Below are positions 26,920-38,641 of a stretch of DNA of 64,000 bases, one piece after another. Under the pieces are notes generated by a model. It did no database searches, had not been told where the DNA came from, and saw nothing but the letters and a program-made list of their open reading frames with translations. How positions within the stretch are numbered: position 1 is the first letter of the stretch; each line of letters starts with the position of its first letter. Made by a program: the position numbers and the translations under genes. Origin of the DNA: Oxalobacteraceae bacterium OTU3CINTB1 (GTDB lineage Bacteria; Pseudomonadota; Gammaproteobacteria; Burkholderiales; Burkholderiaceae_D); contig CP099652.1 in the NCBI GenBank assembly GCA_024123955.1, positions 868,001-932,000 on the forward strand, read 5' to 3'.

Positions 26920-27453
26920 ATGTCTCGTGTAGCTAAAATGCCAATCGCTGTGCCAGCTGGCGCTGATGTCGCCATCTCCGCACAGGCGATCACTGTCAAG
27001 GGCCCGCTGGGCGTCTTGACCCAGGTCCTCAACGGCCAGGTCAAAGTGGAAAACAAAGAAGGAACCCTCAATTTCGTCCCGGCCGATGACAGCCGCGAAG
27101 CCAATGCCATGTCCGGCACGCTGCGCGCACTGGTCAACAACATGGTCACCGGCGTCACCAAGGGTTTCGAGAAAAAGCTGAACCTGGTCGGTGTGGGTTA
27201 CAAGGCGCAAGCGCAGGGCGACAAGCTGAATCTGTCGCTGGGCTTCTCGCACCCTGTCGTGCACTCGATGCCAGCCGGCGTCACCTGCGCTACCGCAACG
27301 CCAACGGAGATCGTCATCAAAGGCATCGACCGTCAGCAAGTGGGCCAAGTGGCTGCTGAAGTTCGCGCTTACCGCTCCCCAGAGCCTTATAAAGGCAAGG
27401 GTGTTCGCTATGCGGACGAAGTGGTTAAGATCAAAGAAACCAAGAAGAAGTAA
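26920..27453 (+). CDS. rplF: 50S ribosomal protein L6
   Basis: L6 (177 residues) sits near the sarcin-ricin loop and the factor-binding site. [14 protein letters not shown] is the standard start (ATG at 26920 after AAGGAG); the 15-residue upstream in-frame extension overlaps rpsH and is not used. The C-terminal [20 protein letters not shown] segment is conserved. Confidence 0.97.
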   Translation: MSRVAKMPIAVPAGADVAISAQAITVKGPLGVLTQVLNGQVKVENKEGTLNFVPADDSREANAMSGTLRALVNNMVTGVTKGFEKKLNLVGVGYKAQAQGDKLNLSLGFSHPVVHSMPAGVTCATATPTEIVIKGIDRQQVGQVAAEVRAYRSPEPYKGKGVRYADEVVKIKETKKK

Positions 27454-27466
27454 CTAGGGGCTGACG

Positions 27467-27829
27467 ATGGACAAGAAAGAATCACGTCTGCGCCGCGGAC
27501 GCCAAACCCGGATCAAGATCGCGCAACAGAAAGTGAACCGCCTGTCGGTACACCGCACTAACCTGCATATCTACGCGAACCTGATCTCGCCGGATGCCAA
27601 AGTACTGGTATCGGCCTCCACGGCAGAAGTCGAAGTGCGCAACGAACTGGCTGGCAAATCGGGCAAGGGCGGCAACGCTGCCGCTGCCGCGATCGTCGGC
27701 AAGCGCGTCGCAGAAAAAGCACTGAAAGCAGGGATTACCGAAGTCGCGTTCGACCGCTCCGGTTTCCGTTACCACGGCCGTGTGAAGGCGCTGGCAGAAG
27801 CCGCGCGCGAAGCCGGTCTGAAGTTCTAA
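27467..27829 (+). CDS. rplR: 50S ribosomal protein L18
   Basis: L18 (120 residues) brings 5S rRNA into the central protuberance with L5. The [18 protein letters not shown] start and the ending [26 protein letters not shown] match the bacterial family. Confidence 0.97.
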   Translation: MDKKESRLRRGRQTRIKIAQQKVNRLSVHRTNLHIYANLISPDAKVLVSASTAEVEVRNELAGKSGKGGNAAAAAIVGKRVAEKALKAGITEVAFDRSGFRYHGRVKALAEAAREAGLKF

Positions 27830-27838
27830 GGAACGATC

Positions 27839-28357
27839 ATGGCAAAAATGCAAGCAAAAATGGCAAGCGACAAGCCGGATGACGGCATGCGCGAAAAAAT
27901 GATCGCGATCAACCGCGTGACCAAAGTGGTCAAGGGTGGTCGTATCATGGGTTTCGCCGCGCTGACCGTGGTTGGTGACGGCGATGGCCGCATCGGCATG
28001 GGCAAGGGCAAGTCGAAAGAGGTACCGGTCGGTGTGCAGAAGGCAATGGAAGAAGCCCGTCGCAACCTGATCAAGGTCAACCTGAAAAACGGCACCCTGC
28101 AGCACACCGTTACCGGCCGTCACGGCGCATCGAAAGTGATGATGTCGCCTGCGAAACCAGGTACCGGCGTCATCGCTGGCGGCGCAATGCGCGCGATCTT
28201 CGAAGTAATGGGCGTGACCGACGTCGTGGCGAAATCCACCGGCTCGAGCAACCCTTACAACCTGGTCCGTGCAACGCTGGATGGTCTGGCAAAAATGAGT
28301 ACTCCTGCTGAAATTGCTGCGAAACGCGGCAAGTCGGTAGAAGAAATCCTGGGCTAA
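27839..28357 (+). CDS. rpsE: 30S ribosomal protein S5
   Basis: S5 (172 residues) acts at the mRNA entry channel and in decoding fidelity. The double-stranded-RNA-binding part includes [22 protein letters not shown]; the loop where spectinomycin-resistance changes occur looks ordinary. The C-terminus lies 10 bp before rpmD. Confidence 0.97.
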   Translation: MAKMQAKMASDKPDDGMREKMIAINRVTKVVKGGRIMGFAALTVVGDGDGRIGMGKGKSKEVPVGVQKAMEEARRNLIKVNLKNGTLQHTVTGRHGASKVMMSPAKPGTGVIAGGAMRAIFEVMGVTDVVAKSTGSSNPYNLVRATLDGLAKMSTPAEIAAKRGKSVEEILG

Positions 28358-28367
28358 GGTGAACGTT

Positions 28368-28550
28368 ATGACAACCAAAACCGTCAAAGTACAATTGGTC
28401 AAGGGCTTGATCGGCACGCGTGAAGACCACCGTGCCACCGTCCGCGGTCTGGGCCTGCGTCGTGTCAACTCGGTCTCCGAGCTGCAAGACACCCCATCCG
28501 TGCGCGGCATGATCAACAAAGTATCGTACCTCGTTAAAGTAGTTGCGTAA
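28368..28550 (+). CDS. rpmD: 50S ribosomal protein L30
   Basis: L30 (60 residues) is a small peripheral 23S-binding protein. [29 protein letters not shown] is typical. The ATG at 28368 sits 6 bases after AAGGTG; an in-frame GTG three codons earlier overlaps that site. Confidence 0.95.
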   Translation: MTTKTVKVQLVKGLIGTREDHRATVRGLGLRRVNSVSELQDTPSVRGMINKVSYLVKVVA

Positions 28551-28577
28551 GCCCCCGGGCTTACACACGGAGAAATC

Positions 28578-29009
28578 ATGGAACTGAATACCATTCAACC
28601 AGCCGATGGCGCCAAGCACTACAAGCGTCGCGTCGGCCGCGGTATCGGCTCCGGTCTGGGTAAAACCTCGGGCCGTGGTCACAAGGGTCAAAAATCGCGT
28701 TCGGGCGGCTTCCACAAAGTCGGTTTCGAAGGCGGTCAGATGCCTCTGCAACGCCGTCTGCCTAAGCGCGGTTTCAAGTCGCTCAACGCCACCTTCAAAG
28801 CTGAAGTGCGCCTGTCCGACCTGAACAACCTGCCGGTCGGCGACGTCGACATCCTGGTGCTCAAGCAAGCCGGCGTGCTGGCTGTGCTGGCCCGCGACGT
28901 GCGCGTCATTCTGTCCGGCGAGATCACCAAAGCGGTGAACCTCAAAGGCCTGAAAGTGACCGCTGGCGCGAAAGCGGCCATCGAAGCAGCCGGCGGCTCG
29001 GTAGCCTGA
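28578..29009 (+). CDS. rplO: 50S ribosomal protein L15
   Basis: L15 (143 residues) organises several 23S domains late in assembly. The glycine-rich basic region [26 protein letters not shown] is split over residues 14-40 and is typical. It lies between rpmD and secY as usual. Confidence 0.97.
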   Translation: MELNTIQPADGAKHYKRRVGRGIGSGLGKTSGRGHKGQKSRSGGFHKVGFEGGQMPLQRRLPKRGFKSLNATFKAEVRLSDLNNLPVGDVDILVLKQAGVLAVLARDVRVILSGEITKAVNLKGLKVTAGAKAAIEAAGGSVA

Positions 29010-29041
29010 GTTGACCGCTAACAGCTTGATCGGAGCGAAAA

Positions 29042-30376
29042 TTGGCGACTAATCCACAATTGGCTAAAAGTGCTGCTGCCGGGTTCCCTTGGAACCGGCT
29101 CTGGTTCTTGCTTGGTGCATTGGTGGTTTATCGTATCGGCGCTCACATCCCGGTTCCCGGGATCGATCCGGTACAATTGGCCGCGCTGTTCAAGTCGCAA
29201 GAGGGCGGCATCCTGGGCATGTTGAACATGTTCAGCGGTGGCGCTCTGGCGCGCTTCACAGTCTTTGCGCTGGGTATCACGCCTTACATTTCGGCCTCGA
29301 TCATCATGCAACTGGTGTCGATCGTGTCGCCGCAGATGGAAGCGCTGAAGAAGGAAGGCGAATCGGGCCGTCGCAAGATCACCCAGTACACCCGGTATTT
29401 CACGGTCGTGCTGGCGCTGTTCCAGGCGTTGTCGATCGCCGTGGCGCTGGAGTCGCAGCCAGGTCTGGTGCTCGATCCCGGCTACGCGTTCCGCTTCGTG
29501 ACCGTGGTCACCCTGCTGACCGGCACCATGTTCGTCATGTGGCTCGGCGAGCAGATCACCGAACGCGGTCTGGGCAACGGCATCTCGATCATCATCTTCG
29601 CGGGTATCGCGGCAGGTCTGCCGAGCGCGCTGGGCGGTTTGGGTGCCTCGGTGAGCAACGGTTCGATCGGCGCGTTCTCGGCGATCATCATCATGATCCT
29701 GGTGGTGGCGGTGACGTTCTTCGTGGTGTTTGTCGAACGTGGCCAGCGCAAGATTCTGGTGAACTACGCCAAACGCCAGGTGGGTAACAAGATTTACGGT
29801 GGACAAACGTCGCACCTGCCATTGAAGTTGAACATGGCCGGCGTGATCCCACCGATTTTCGCTTCGTCGATTATCTTGTTCCCGGCAACGATCGTGGGCT
29901 GGTTCACGCAGGGCGCCGATACGGCCAACCCTGTCGTCCGGTTCCTGAAAGATTTGGCAGCATCGATGGGGCCAGGCGAGCCCATCCACGCACTGTTGTA
30001 TGCCATTGCGATCGTGTTTTTCTGTTTCTTCTATACGGCGCTGGTCTTCAACAGCAAGGAAACAGCGGATAACTTGAAGAAGAGCGGGGCCTTTGTGCCA
30101 GGGATTCGTCCCGGTGAGCAGACTGCCCGTTACATCGACAAGATCCTGACACGTTTGACACTGGCTGGCGCCATCTACATCACTCTGGTGTGTTTGTTGC
30201 CGGAATTCATGCAAGCCGAGTGGAAGGTACCGTTCTATTTTGGTGGTACTTCTCTGTTGATTATTGTGGTTGTGACCATGGATTTCATGGCCCAGGTACA
30301 AAACTACGTGATGTCGCAGCAATATGAATCGCTGCTGCGCAAAGCAAATTTCAAAGGCGGAATTCCGACGCGATAA
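29042..30376 (+). CDS. secY: protein translocase subunit SecY
   Basis: SecY (444 residues) is the channel of the SecYEG translocon. Ten transmembrane segments are visible, with the plug-side [12 protein letters not shown] motif at about residues 29-40 and a long cytoplasmic loop ending TEFMQ-like near the C-terminal third. The start is a TTG at 29042, preceded by GGAG at 29032-29035; no ATG or GTG fits the conserved N-terminus. A rare start codon in a membrane-channel gene may limit expression relative to the ribosomal neighbours. Confidence 0.95.
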   Translation: MATNPQLAKSAAAGFPWNRLWFLLGALVVYRIGAHIPVPGIDPVQLAALFKSQEGGILGMLNMFSGGALARFTVFALGITPYISASIIMQLVSIVSPQMEALKKEGESGRRKITQYTRYFTVVLALFQALSIAVALESQPGLVLDPGYAFRFVTVVTLLTGTMFVMWLGEQITERGLGNGISIIIFAGIAAGLPSALGGLGASVSNGSIGAFSAIIIMILVVAVTFFVVFVERGQRKILVNYAKRQVGNKIYGGQTSHLPLKLNMAGVIPPIFASSIILFPATIVGWFTQGADTANPVVRFLKDLAASMGPGEPIHALLYAIAIVFFCFFYTALVFNSKETADNLKKSGAFVPGIRPGEQTARYIDKILTRLTLAGAIYITLVCLLPEFMQAEWKVPFYFGGTSLLIIVVVTMDFMAQVQNYVMSQQYESLLRKANFKGGIPTR

Positions 30377-30394
30377 GCGCGGTAAACATACCGA

Positions 30395-30613
30395 ATGGCA
30401 AAAGACGACGTCATACAGATGCAGGGCGAGATTCTTGAGAATCTCCCCAATGCAACATTTCGAGTAAAGCTGGAAAACGGACACGTGGTGCTCGGGCATA
30501 TTTCGGGTAAAATGCGGATGAACTATATCCGCATTCTTCCTGGCGACAAGGTGACGGTCGAACTGACACCTTACGATCTGAGCCGAGCACGCATTGTGTT
30601 CCGGACCAAGTAA
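30395..30613 (+). CDS. infA: translation initiation factor IF-1
   Basis: IF-1 (72 residues, standard length) is an S1/OB-fold protein that binds the 30S A site during initiation. [24 protein letters not shown] and the [17 protein letters not shown] core are conserved. It sits between secY and rpmJ, the usual betaproteobacterial order. Confidence 0.97.
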   Translation: MAKDDVIQMQGEILENLPNATFRVKLENGHVVLGHISGKMRMNYIRILPGDKVTVELTPYDLSRARIVFRTK

Positions 30614-30633
30614 CTAACCAAAGAGAGAGCAAA

Positions 30634-30747
30634 ATGAAAGTTAACGCCTCAGTCAAGCGGATCTGCCGCAACTGCAAGATCATCAAGCGCAAGGGCGTCG
30701 TTCGCGTAATCTGCGTCGAACCGCGTCACAAGCAGCGTCAAGGTTAA
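30634..30747 (+). CDS. rpmJ: 50S ribosomal protein L36
   Basis: A 37-residue protein reads [20 protein letters not shown] and ends RHKQRQG. Cys11, Cys14, Cys27 and His32 form the zinc-binding set of the zinc-containing L36 type. AGAGAGAG precedes the ATG. It lies 20 bp after infA and 27 bp before rpsM. Confidence 0.95.
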   Translation: MKVNASVKRICRNCKIIKRKGVVRVICVEPRHKQRQG

Positions 30748-30774
30748 TAACCGTTATTTATCGAGGAATAACGA

Positions 30775-31140
30775 ATGGCACGTATTGCAGGGGTTAATAT
30801 CCCAAATCATCAGCACACCGTTATCGGCCTGACGGCCATCTATGGTGTAGGCCGCCCACGCGCAAAGTTCATCTGCGCCGCGACGGGTATTGCGACCGAT
30901 AAAAAGGTCAAGGATCTGGACGACAGCGAGCTGGAAAAGCTGCGCGATGAAGTAGCTAAATTCATCGTCGAAGGCGACCTGCGCCGCGAACTGTCCATGA
31001 ACATCAAGCGTTTGATGGATCTGGGTTGCTACCGCGGCATGCGTCACCGTAAGGGCCTGCCGGTCCGCGGTCAGCGCACCCGCACCAATGCACGTACCCG
31101 CAAGGGCCCGCGCAAAGCCGCTCAATCGCTCAAGAAATAA
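30775..31140 (+). CDS. rpsM: 30S ribosomal protein S13
   Basis: S13 (121 residues) contacts P-site tRNA and forms intersubunit bridges with L5. [20 protein letters not shown] and the basic tail [17 protein letters not shown] are conserved. It starts the alpha-type gene group after GAGGAATAA. Confidence 0.97.
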   Translation: MARIAGVNIPNHQHTVIGLTAIYGVGRPRAKFICAATGIATDKKVKDLDDSELEKLRDEVAKFIVEGDLRRELSMNIKRLMDLGCYRGMRHRKGLPVRGQRTRTNARTRKGPRKAAQSLKK

Positions 31141-31154
31141 TCTAGGGAAATCAC

Positions 31155-31559
31155 ATGGCTAAGCAACAAAGCAGCGCAGCAGCAGCGCGCGTACGCAAGA
31201 AGGTCAAGAAGAACGTCGCCGAAGGTATCGCGCACGTTCACGCTTCCTTCAACAACACCATCATCACCATCACCGACCGTCAGGGCAATGCTCTGTCGTG
31301 GGCGACCTCCGGTGGTGCTGGCTTCAAGGGTTCGCGTAAATCGACCCCGTTCGCAGCGCAGGTTGCGGCTGAAGCGGCTGGTAAAGTCGCTGTTGAATGC
31401 GGCGTGAAGAACCTGGAAGTGCGTATCAAGGGCCCAGGTCCTGGTCGCGAATCCGCAGTGCGCGCACTGAACAACCTGGGCATCAAGATCACCGAGATCC
31501 AGGACGTTACCCCAGTGCCACACAACGGCTGCCGTCCTCCAAAACGTCGTCGTATCTAA
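31155..31559 (+). CDS. rpsK: 30S ribosomal protein S11
   Basis: S11 (134 residues) is a platform protein near the E-site mRNA. The [17 protein letters not shown] motif and the [17 protein letters not shown] end are standard. It follows rpsM by 14 bp and precedes a 235-bp gap. Confidence 0.97.
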   Translation: MAKQQSSAAAARVRKKVKKNVAEGIAHVHASFNNTIITITDRQGNALSWATSGGAGFKGSRKSTPFAAQVAAEAAGKVAVECGVKNLEVRIKGPGPGRESAVRALNNLGIKITEIQDVTPVPHNGCRPPKRRRI

Positions 31560-31794
31560 TCGCGCGGTCGGCGGCGAAGTTCGCTTCGCCTCCTTCCGGC
31601 TATTAGAAATCGCTGGAGCAGAAAGCCGGAAACGGTTATACTGCCCGGCTGTTGTCGCCTGTCGAACGCATTCGGCGGGTTATTCGTATTTAAGCCACCG
31701 TCTGGCCCACCCTGAGGATCAGACTAGCGCCTAACCGCAATCCGGGAATTCCCGTCTGTGGCTGGGGCGTTATTATTTATAAAAAGGAAGCATC
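31560..31794 (+). promoter_or_regulatory. rpsK-rpsD gap with hairpin and possible promoter
   Basis: This gap is long for the operon. GGCGAAG (31573-31579) and CTTCGCC (31584-31590) form a perfect stem around TTCG, a stable tetraloop-like hairpin. TATACT at 31637-31642 could be a -10 element, but no good -35 was found. The remaining 150 nt could be a leader for rpsD; S4 is a known autoregulator in enterobacteria. Confidence 0.4.
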
Positions 31795-32418
31795 GTGGCA
31801 CGTTATATCGGACCTAAAGCAAAACTCTCCCGCCGTGAAGGTACTGACCTGTTCCTGAAGAGCGCACGTCGCTCGCTCGACAGCAAGTGCAAACTGGACG
31901 TCAAACCAGGCCAGCACGGCGTCAAGTCGGGTGCCCGCACCTCGGACTACGGCAACCAACTGCGCGAAAAGCAAAAAGTCAAGCGTATGTACGGCGTTCT
32001 GGAACGTCAGTTCCGTCGCTACTTCGCCGAAGCGGACCGTCGCAAGGGTAACACCGGCGAAACCCTGCTGAAGCTGCTGGAAACCCGCCTGGACAACGTT
32101 GCATACCGCATGGGCTTCGGCTCGACCCGCGCTGAAGCGCGTCAGCTGGTATCGCACAAAGCGTTCACCGTGAACGGCCAAGTGGTCAACATCGCTTCGT
32201 ACTCGGTCAAGATCGGCGACGTCGTTGCCGTGCGCGAAAAGTCGAAGAAGCAAGTGCGTATCGTTGAAGCGCTGTCGCTGGCTGAACAAGTCGGCATGCC
32301 AAGCTGGGTGTCGGTCGATGCCAAGAAAATGGAAGGCACCTTCAAGTCCCTGCCAGAGCGTAACGAGATCGCCAACGACGTCAACGAATCGCTGATCGTC
32401 GAACTGTACTCGCGTTAA
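31795..32418 (+). CDS. rpsD: 30S ribosomal protein S4
   Basis: S4 (207 residues) initiates 16S 5'-domain assembly and helps form the mRNA entry. It starts at a GTG behind AAAAAGGAAG. The N-terminus [23 protein letters not shown] lacks the CxxC zinc pairs of other S4 forms. The S4 RNA-binding domain ([27 protein letters not shown]) is intact. Confidence 0.97.
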   Translation: MARYIGPKAKLSRREGTDLFLKSARRSLDSKCKLDVKPGQHGVKSGARTSDYGNQLREKQKVKRMYGVLERQFRRYFAEADRRKGNTGETLLKLLETRLDNVAYRMGFGSTRAEARQLVSHKAFTVNGQVVNIASYSVKIGDVVAVREKSKKQVRIVEALSLAEQVGMPSWVSVDAKKMEGTFKSLPERNEIANDVNESLIVELYSR

Positions 32419-32442
32419 TCTGTAGTCTAGCTGTAAAAAACC

Positions 32443-32468
32443 CGCCCGCTGTGATCAGCGGGCGTTTT
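32443..32468. terminator. terminator-like hairpin between rpsD and rpoA
   Basis: CGCCCGCTG (32443-32451) pairs with CAGCGGGCG (32456-32464) across TGAT, followed by TTTT and preceded by AAAAAACC. The T-run is short, so partial readthrough into rpoA is expected and could set the rpoA to S4 ratio. Confidence 0.65.
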
Positions 32469-32526
32469 CACTAATGCCATCAGCCTTATCGGCCTAACGC
32501 GCCGAGGGTATTGAAAAGGACATTTC

Positions 32527-33504
32527 ATGCAAAACAGTTTGTTGAAGCCACGTATTATCGATGTAGAGGCGCTGGGCGCCGGCCACGCTAAAGTAGTGAT
32601 GGAGCCGTTCGAACGCGGCTATGGCCATACATTGGGTAATGCGCTGCGTCGCGTACTGCTGTCGTCGATGGTCGGCTACGCGCCAACCGAAGTGACGATC
32701 GCCGGCGTCGTGCACGAATACTCGTCGCTCGACGGCGTGCAGGAAGACGTCGTCGACCTGCTGCTGAACCTCAAGGGCGTGGTCTTCAAAGTCCACAACC
32801 GTGACTCCGTCACCCTGACCCTGAAAAAGGAAGGCGAAGGCGCCATCCTGGCCTCGGACATCGATCTGCCACACGACGTGGAACTGATCAATCCGGACCA
32901 CGTGATCGCCCACCTGACCGCCGGCGGCAAACTGGACATGCAGATCAAAGTCGAAAAAGGCCGTGGCTATGTGCCGGGCAACGTTCGCCGCCTGTCCGAA
33001 GACACCAACAAAACCATCGGCCGCATCATTCTGGATGCGTCGTTCTCGCCAGTGCGCCGCGTTTCCTACTTCGTCGAGTCCGCTCGCGTGGAACAGCGTA
33101 CCGACCTGGACAAGCTGATCATCAACATCGAAACCAACGGCGTCATCTCGCCGGAAGAAGCGATCCGTCAGTCGGCGCGCGTCCTGGTTGACCAGTTGAA
33201 CGTGTTCGCCGCCCTGGAAGGCACCGAAGCCGCCGCCGAAGCGCCATCGCGCGCGCCGCTGGTCGATCCGATCCTGCTGCGTCCAGTGGACGACCTGGAA
33301 CTGACCGTGCGTTCGGCCAACTGCCTGAAAGCGGAAAACATCTACTACATCGGCGACCTGATCCAGCGTTCGGAAAACGAACTGCTCAAGACGCCAAACC
33401 TGGGCCGCAAGTCCCTGAACGAAATCAAGGAAGTTCTGGCTTCCCGTGGCCTGACCCTGGGCATGAAGCTGGAAAACTGGCCGCCTGCCGGGCTGGAAAA
33501 ATAA
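32527..33504 (+). CDS. rpoA: DNA-directed RNA polymerase subunit alpha
   Basis: Alpha (325 residues) dimerises to start RNA polymerase assembly and contacts activators and UP elements. The N-terminal domain (to about 232) includes [18 protein letters not shown], the assembly core; a Glu/Ala linker follows, and the C-terminal domain (about 250-325) has [18 protein letters not shown] and [13 protein letters not shown]. Full length. Confidence 0.98.
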   Translation: MQNSLLKPRIIDVEALGAGHAKVVMEPFERGYGHTLGNALRRVLLSSMVGYAPTEVTIAGVVHEYSSLDGVQEDVVDLLLNLKGVVFKVHNRDSVTLTLKKEGEGAILASDIDLPHDVELINPDHVIAHLTAGGKLDMQIKVEKGRGYVPGNVRRLSEDTNKTIGRIILDASFSPVRRVSYFVESARVEQRTDLDKLIINIETNGVISPEEAIRQSARVLVDQLNVFAALEGTEAAAEAPSRAPLVDPILLRPVDDLELTVRSANCLKAENIYYIGDLIQRSENELLKTPNLGRKSLNEIKEVLASRGLTLGMKLENWPPAGLEK

Positions 33505-33516
33505 CAAGGTAACAAA

Positions 33517-33565
33517 TTGGTGACAGTGCTGGACATCGCTCAGCGATGTTCTGCCCTGTCACCAA
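33517..33565. other. long inverted repeat between rpoA and rplQ
   Basis: TTGGTGACAG (33517-33526) pairs perfectly with CTGTCACCAA (33556-33565), and inside it ACATCGCT pairs with AGCGATGT. The result is a long near-continuous hairpin. It has no U-run, so it may be a processing or protein-binding site within the rpoA-rplQ message. Confidence 0.6.
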
Positions 33566-33586
33566 CTGATTAGCAGTTGTAGCACC

Positions 33587-33611
33587 CGCCCGGCACATGT
33601 TGTGCCGGGCG
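33587..33611. other. strong GC hairpin before rplQ
   Basis: CGCCCGGCACA (33587-33597) and TGTGCCGGGCG (33601-33611) are perfect 11-bp arms around TGT. No T-run follows. Together with the previous hairpin it fills the gap between rpoA and rplQ. Confidence 0.6.
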
Positions 33612-33692
33612 TTATCCCTAGAACCGGTCCGCGCCCACCGTCACACGTGAGCGATCGAAGAACTCGGATTTAAACACCTGAAAGGAAGTACC

Positions 33693-34091
33693 ATGCGTCA
33701 CCGTCACGGCCTCCGTAAACTGAATCGTACCTCGTCCCACCGTCTGGCAATGCTGCGCAACATGACCGTTTCCCTGCTGCGTCATGAAGCCATCAAAACC
33801 ACGCTGCCAAAAGCGAAAGAACTGCGTCGCGTGATCGAGCCGATCCTGACCCTGGGCAAGACCGACACCCTGGCAAACAAGCGTCTGGCATTCTCCCGTC
33901 TGCGCGATCGTGAAATGGTTCTGAAGCTGTTCGCAGAACTGGGCCCACGCTACGCAAACCGCAACGGCGGCTACCTGCGCATCCTGAAAATGGGTTTCCG
34001 TGTTGGCGACAACGCTCCAATGGCTTACGTTGAGCTGATGGACCGTCCAGAAGTCACCGACATCGACGCCGCTCCAACCGCTGAAGAGTAA
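33693..34091 (+). CDS. rplQ: 50S ribosomal protein L17
   Basis: L17 (132 residues) is a 23S-binding protein near the tunnel exit. [20 protein letters not shown] and [18 protein letters not shown] are conserved. It is the last gene of the alpha-type unit; a strong terminator follows. Confidence 0.97.
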   Translation: MRHRHGLRKLNRTSSHRLAMLRNMTVSLLRHEAIKTTLPKAKELRRVIEPILTLGKTDTLANKRLAFSRLRDREMVLKLFAELGPRYANRNGGYLRILKMGFRVGDNAPMAYVELMDRPEVTDIDAAPTAEE

Positions 34092-34117
34092 TCTTCGCTG
34101 TTGTGGTAGTTGTCTAG

Positions 34118-34145
34118 AAAAAGCCAGGCTCAGCCTGGCTTTTTT
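34118..34145. terminator. bidirectional terminator between rplQ and the M28 peptidase gene
   Basis: AGCCAGGC (34122-34129) pairs with GCCTGGCT (34133-34140) around TCA. A T-run follows on one strand and AAAAA precedes it, so it can stop transcripts from both convergent genes. Confidence 0.85.
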
Positions 34146-34166
34146 GTTGGCCGCTGCGTCACGCGC

Positions 34167-35843
<1,677 letters not shown>

Positions 35844-36010
35844 CGGAGTCGGCTCCAGGTGGGCAAAAATTAAGTTTCGCACAAAACGGCGACGCCGGTA
35901 AATTCGCCGCGATAACCGCTGGTCACCGTGCCCGGGCGCGGGCGGGAAACCACGGCTCGGTGTACTATCGCACTTGCTCCAACGACCATCCCCGCTGATA
36001 GAAGGTTTTC

Positions 36011-37927
36011 ATGTCCCGTTTCGCCCGTCTTTTTGCCACGCTGTTGTCCCTGATCGCCGTGCTGTTGACCGGTCCCGCCCGCGCCCAGGACTTCCTCGAT
36101 CCCGCGCTGGCGTTCAAGTTCTCCGCGCGCATGGTCGACGGCCACACGATCGCGGTCAACTTCCAGATCGCCGACGGCTACTACATGTACCGCGAACCGT
36201 TCAAGTTCAGCGCCGTCGGCGCCAAGCTCGGCACGCCTTTGATCCCGGCCGGCAAAGTCCACTACGACGCCACGTTTGAAAAGGACGTCGAAACCTACCG
36301 CCAGAACGTCACCATCACGATACCGGTCGACGTCGACGGCCCGTTCACCTTGCTGGTCAGCGGGCAGGGTTGCTCGGAAAAAGGCCTGTGCTACTCGCCG
36401 CAAGACTACAAGGCGCAGCTGACCGGCAGCGGCTCGGTGCCGCTGCCGGCCGCGCCCGGCGCGAAGGGCGCGGCCACGGCCGCCGCCGCGAAGCCGGTCG
36501 CCGCAGCGGCAGCAACGACAACGGCCGCCACTTCGGCCCCGGCCATCGGCGAAGGCAAACCGGCCGCCGTCAGCCCCGGCGTCAATATCTACACCATCCC
36601 CAAGCCGACCGCCGAGGACATCGTGCCACCTGCGCCGCCACCTGCCGCCGTGGCGGCTGCACCGGTCGGTGAATCGGGCCGGCTGGAAGCCGCGCTCAAG
36701 ACCGGCAGCCTGCTGGTGATCCTGCCGCTGTTCGCCTTGCTCGGCCTGGGCCTGTCGTTCACGCCGTGCGTGCTGCCGATGGTGCCCATTTTGTCGTCGA
36801 TCATCGTCGGCGAGGGCGACCGCAGTAACCGCAGCCGCGGTCTGCTGCTGTCGGTCACCTACGCGCTGGGCATGGCCATTGTCTACACCGCGCTTGGCGT
36901 GGCAGCCGGCCTGGCGGGCGAGGGCTTGTCCGCCGCGCTGCAAAATCCGTGGGTGCTGGGCACCTTCGCCGTGCTGATGGCGATCCTGTCGCTGTCGATG
37001 TTCGGCTACTACGACCTGCAAGTGCCTGCCGCGCTGCAGTCCAAATTGAGCGGCGTCTCCAACCGCCAATCCTCCGGCAAGCTGGCCGGCGTGTTCGTCA
37101 TGGGCGCGATCTCGGCGCTTATCGTTGGCCCGTGCGTGGCCGCTCCGCTGGCCGCCGCGCTGGTCTACATCAGCCAGACGCGCGACATCGTCATCGGCGG
37201 CAGCGCGCTGTTCGCGATGGCGGTCGGCATGAGCGTGCCGCTGATCCTGGTCGGCGTCTCCGCCGGCGCCTTGCTGCCCAAGGCCGGCAAGTGGATGGAT
37301 TCGGTCAAGCGCTTCTTTGGCGTGCTGATGCTGGCGATGGCATGGTGGCTGGTGTCGCCGGTGCTGCCGGCGGCCGTGCAGATGATGGGCTGGGCCGCGC
37401 TGCTGGTCGGCTACGGCATGTACTTGCTGCTCAATTCCGGCGCCTGGGTCGGCAAGACGGTGGGCGTGGCGGTCGCCGTGCTGGGGCTGACGCAACTGGT
37501 TGGCGTGGTCAGCGGCGGACGCGATCCGCTGGCGCCGCTGGCGCACTTGACCGGCAACCAGCACACGCCGCTGGTGTTCCAGCGCATCAAGACCGTGGCG
37601 CAGCTCGATGCGGTGCTGGCGCAGACTGGCGGCAAGACCGCCATGCTCGATTTCTATGCGGATTGGTGCGTGTCGTGCAAGGAGATGGAGAAGCTGACCT
37701 TCGTCGACGCCAAGGTGCGCGACAAGCTGGCCAACACGGTGCTGCTGCAGGTGGACGTAACGGCCAACGACGCCGACGACAAGGCCATGCTGAAGCGGTT
37801 CGGCTTATTCGGACCGCCGGGGATCATCTTATTTGACGGCAAAGGGCAGGAGATACCTGGCGCGCGCGTGATCGGCTATCAGAACGCCGGTCAGTTCCAC
37901 AATTCCTTGTCGCGCGCGTTCCCCTAA
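36011..37927 (+). CDS. dsbD: thiol:disulfide interchange protein DsbD
   Basis: DsbD (638 residues) moves electrons from cytoplasmic thioredoxin to periplasmic DsbC/DsbG and cytochrome c maturation proteins. A signal peptide ends near ARA-QD (residue 25). The N-terminal domain has the redox pair Cys121/Cys127 (GCSEKGLC), the eight-helix membrane domain has Cys253 (FTPCVLP) and Cys375 (VGPCVAAP), and the C-terminal thioredoxin domain has Cys553/Cys556 (DWCVSCKEM). An Ala/Pro-rich linker (about 140-225) is unusually long. All six catalytic cysteines are present. Confidence 0.95.
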   Translation: MSRFARLFATLLSLIAVLLTGPARAQDFLDPALAFKFSARMVDGHTIAVNFQIADGYYMYREPFKFSAVGAKLGTPLIPAGKVHYDATFEKDVETYRQNVTITIPVDVDGPFTLLVSGQGCSEKGLCYSPQDYKAQLTGSGSVPLPAAPGAKGAATAAAAKPVAAAAATTTAATSAPAIGEGKPAAVSPGVNIYTIPKPTAEDIVPPAPPPAAVAAAPVGESGRLEAALKTGSLLVILPLFALLGLGLSFTPCVLPMVPILSSIIVGEGDRSNRSRGLLLSVTYALGMAIVYTALGVAAGLAGEGLSAALQNPWVLGTFAVLMAILSLSMFGYYDLQVPAALQSKLSGVSNRQSSGKLAGVFVMGAISALIVGPCVAAPLAAALVYISQTRDIVIGGSALFAMAVGMSVPLILVGVSAGALLPKAGKWMDSVKRFFGVLMLAMAWWLVSPVLPAAVQMMGWAALLVGYGMYLLLNSGAWVGKTVGVAVAVLGLTQLVGVVSGGRDPLAPLAHLTGNQHTPLVFQRIKTVAQLDAVLAQTGGKTAMLDFYADWCVSCKEMEKLTFVDAKVRDKLANTVLLQVDVTANDADDKAMLKRFGLFGPPGIILFDGKGQEIPGARVIGYQNAGQFHNSLSRAFP

Positions 37928-37931
37928 ACCC

Positions 37932-38016
37932 GGGGTCAAGTCTGTCATTCGGACACGGCCTGAACACTACACGGCCTTTACGGCTGAGATTGTGTCCGAA
38001 TGTCAGACTTGACCCC
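37932..38016. repeat. REPIN-like inverted repeat, copy 2
   Basis: Arms of 25 nt at 37932-37956 and 37992-38016 pair with a single mismatch around a 35-nt centre containing CGGCCTTTACGGCTG. The ends are GGGGTCAAGTC/GACTTGACCCC as in copy 1. It sits between the convergent dsbD and Spy-like genes and probably also ends their transcripts. Confidence 0.8.
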
Positions 38017-38030
38017 CGCAGGTTTTTACA

Positions 38031-38507
38031 TCAGCCGTGATGACGCCAGCCGCCGCGCTGGCCGTGGCCGCCGTACTTGCCGCCCATGGCGCGCTCGTCG
38101 AACATCTTCTTCTGCTCCGGCGTCAGCTGGCCGTAGAACGAAGTCAGCGCCGTCAGGTGCGTTTCCATCTTTGCCTCGCGCTGCTTGGTCATCTCGATCA
38201 TCTTGCTCAAACGTTCAGGCGCCGTCAGCTTGGCGAACTCGCCTCGCTGCGGACGCGCGCCGTCCGGCATCGATGGCTTGATCGCCGCCTGGTAGCTGGT
38301 CCAGGCCGATTCCTGCTGCGCCGTCAGCTTCAGCTGGTCATGCAGCCTGGCCTGGCGCTTGGCGTACATCTCCGACATCTTGGCGCGGCGCTGCTCCATG
38401 TTGGCGGTCTGGTCCCGGCCGGCGGCCGGCGCTGCGTCCTGCGCGTGCGCGGCGGCCATGCCCAGCACCGTAAAACCGATCAGTATGCTTTTGCGAAGTA
38501 CGTTCAT
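38031..38507 (-). CDS. Spy/CpxP-family periplasmic chaperone-like protein
   Basis: The 158-residue protein has a signal peptide (cleavage near AHA-QD, residue 22) and two LTxxQ motifs, LKLTAQQESAW and GQLTPEQKKMF, the hallmark of the Spy/CpxP family. It is mostly helical and charged, ending in a Gly/His-rich tail that could bind metal. Spy is an ATP-independent chaperone induced by envelope stress. The ATG at 38507 was chosen because AAAGGAA lies at a normal distance; the ATG at 38513 abuts it. It is divergent from an OmpR/EnvZ-type regulator pair. Confidence 0.85.
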   Translation of the reverse strand: MNVLRKSILIGFTVLGMAAAHAQDAAPAAGRDQTANMEQRRAKMSEMYAKRQARLHDQLKLTAQQESAWTSYQAAIKPSMPDGARPQRGEFAKLTAPERLSKMIEMTKQREAKMETHLTALTSFYGQLTPEQKKMFDERAMGGKYGGHGQRGGWRHHG

Positions 38508-38641
38508 GGTCATTTCCTTTATCGATGAGTAGTTCAGTGATTCACGGTATCGCGGTAGTTTGTTGCCGCGCTTGAACCCATCTTCGCAGCCGAAGATTGC
38601 CATGACGTTTCCCGTGTCATAGTGTTTGTATCCAGATGTTT

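Noticed and set aside
38000..38281. Plus-strand ORF opposite the Spy-like gene
   Set aside because: The minus-strand product has a signal peptide and two LTxxQ motifs; the opposite frame overlaps the repeat arm and has no features.
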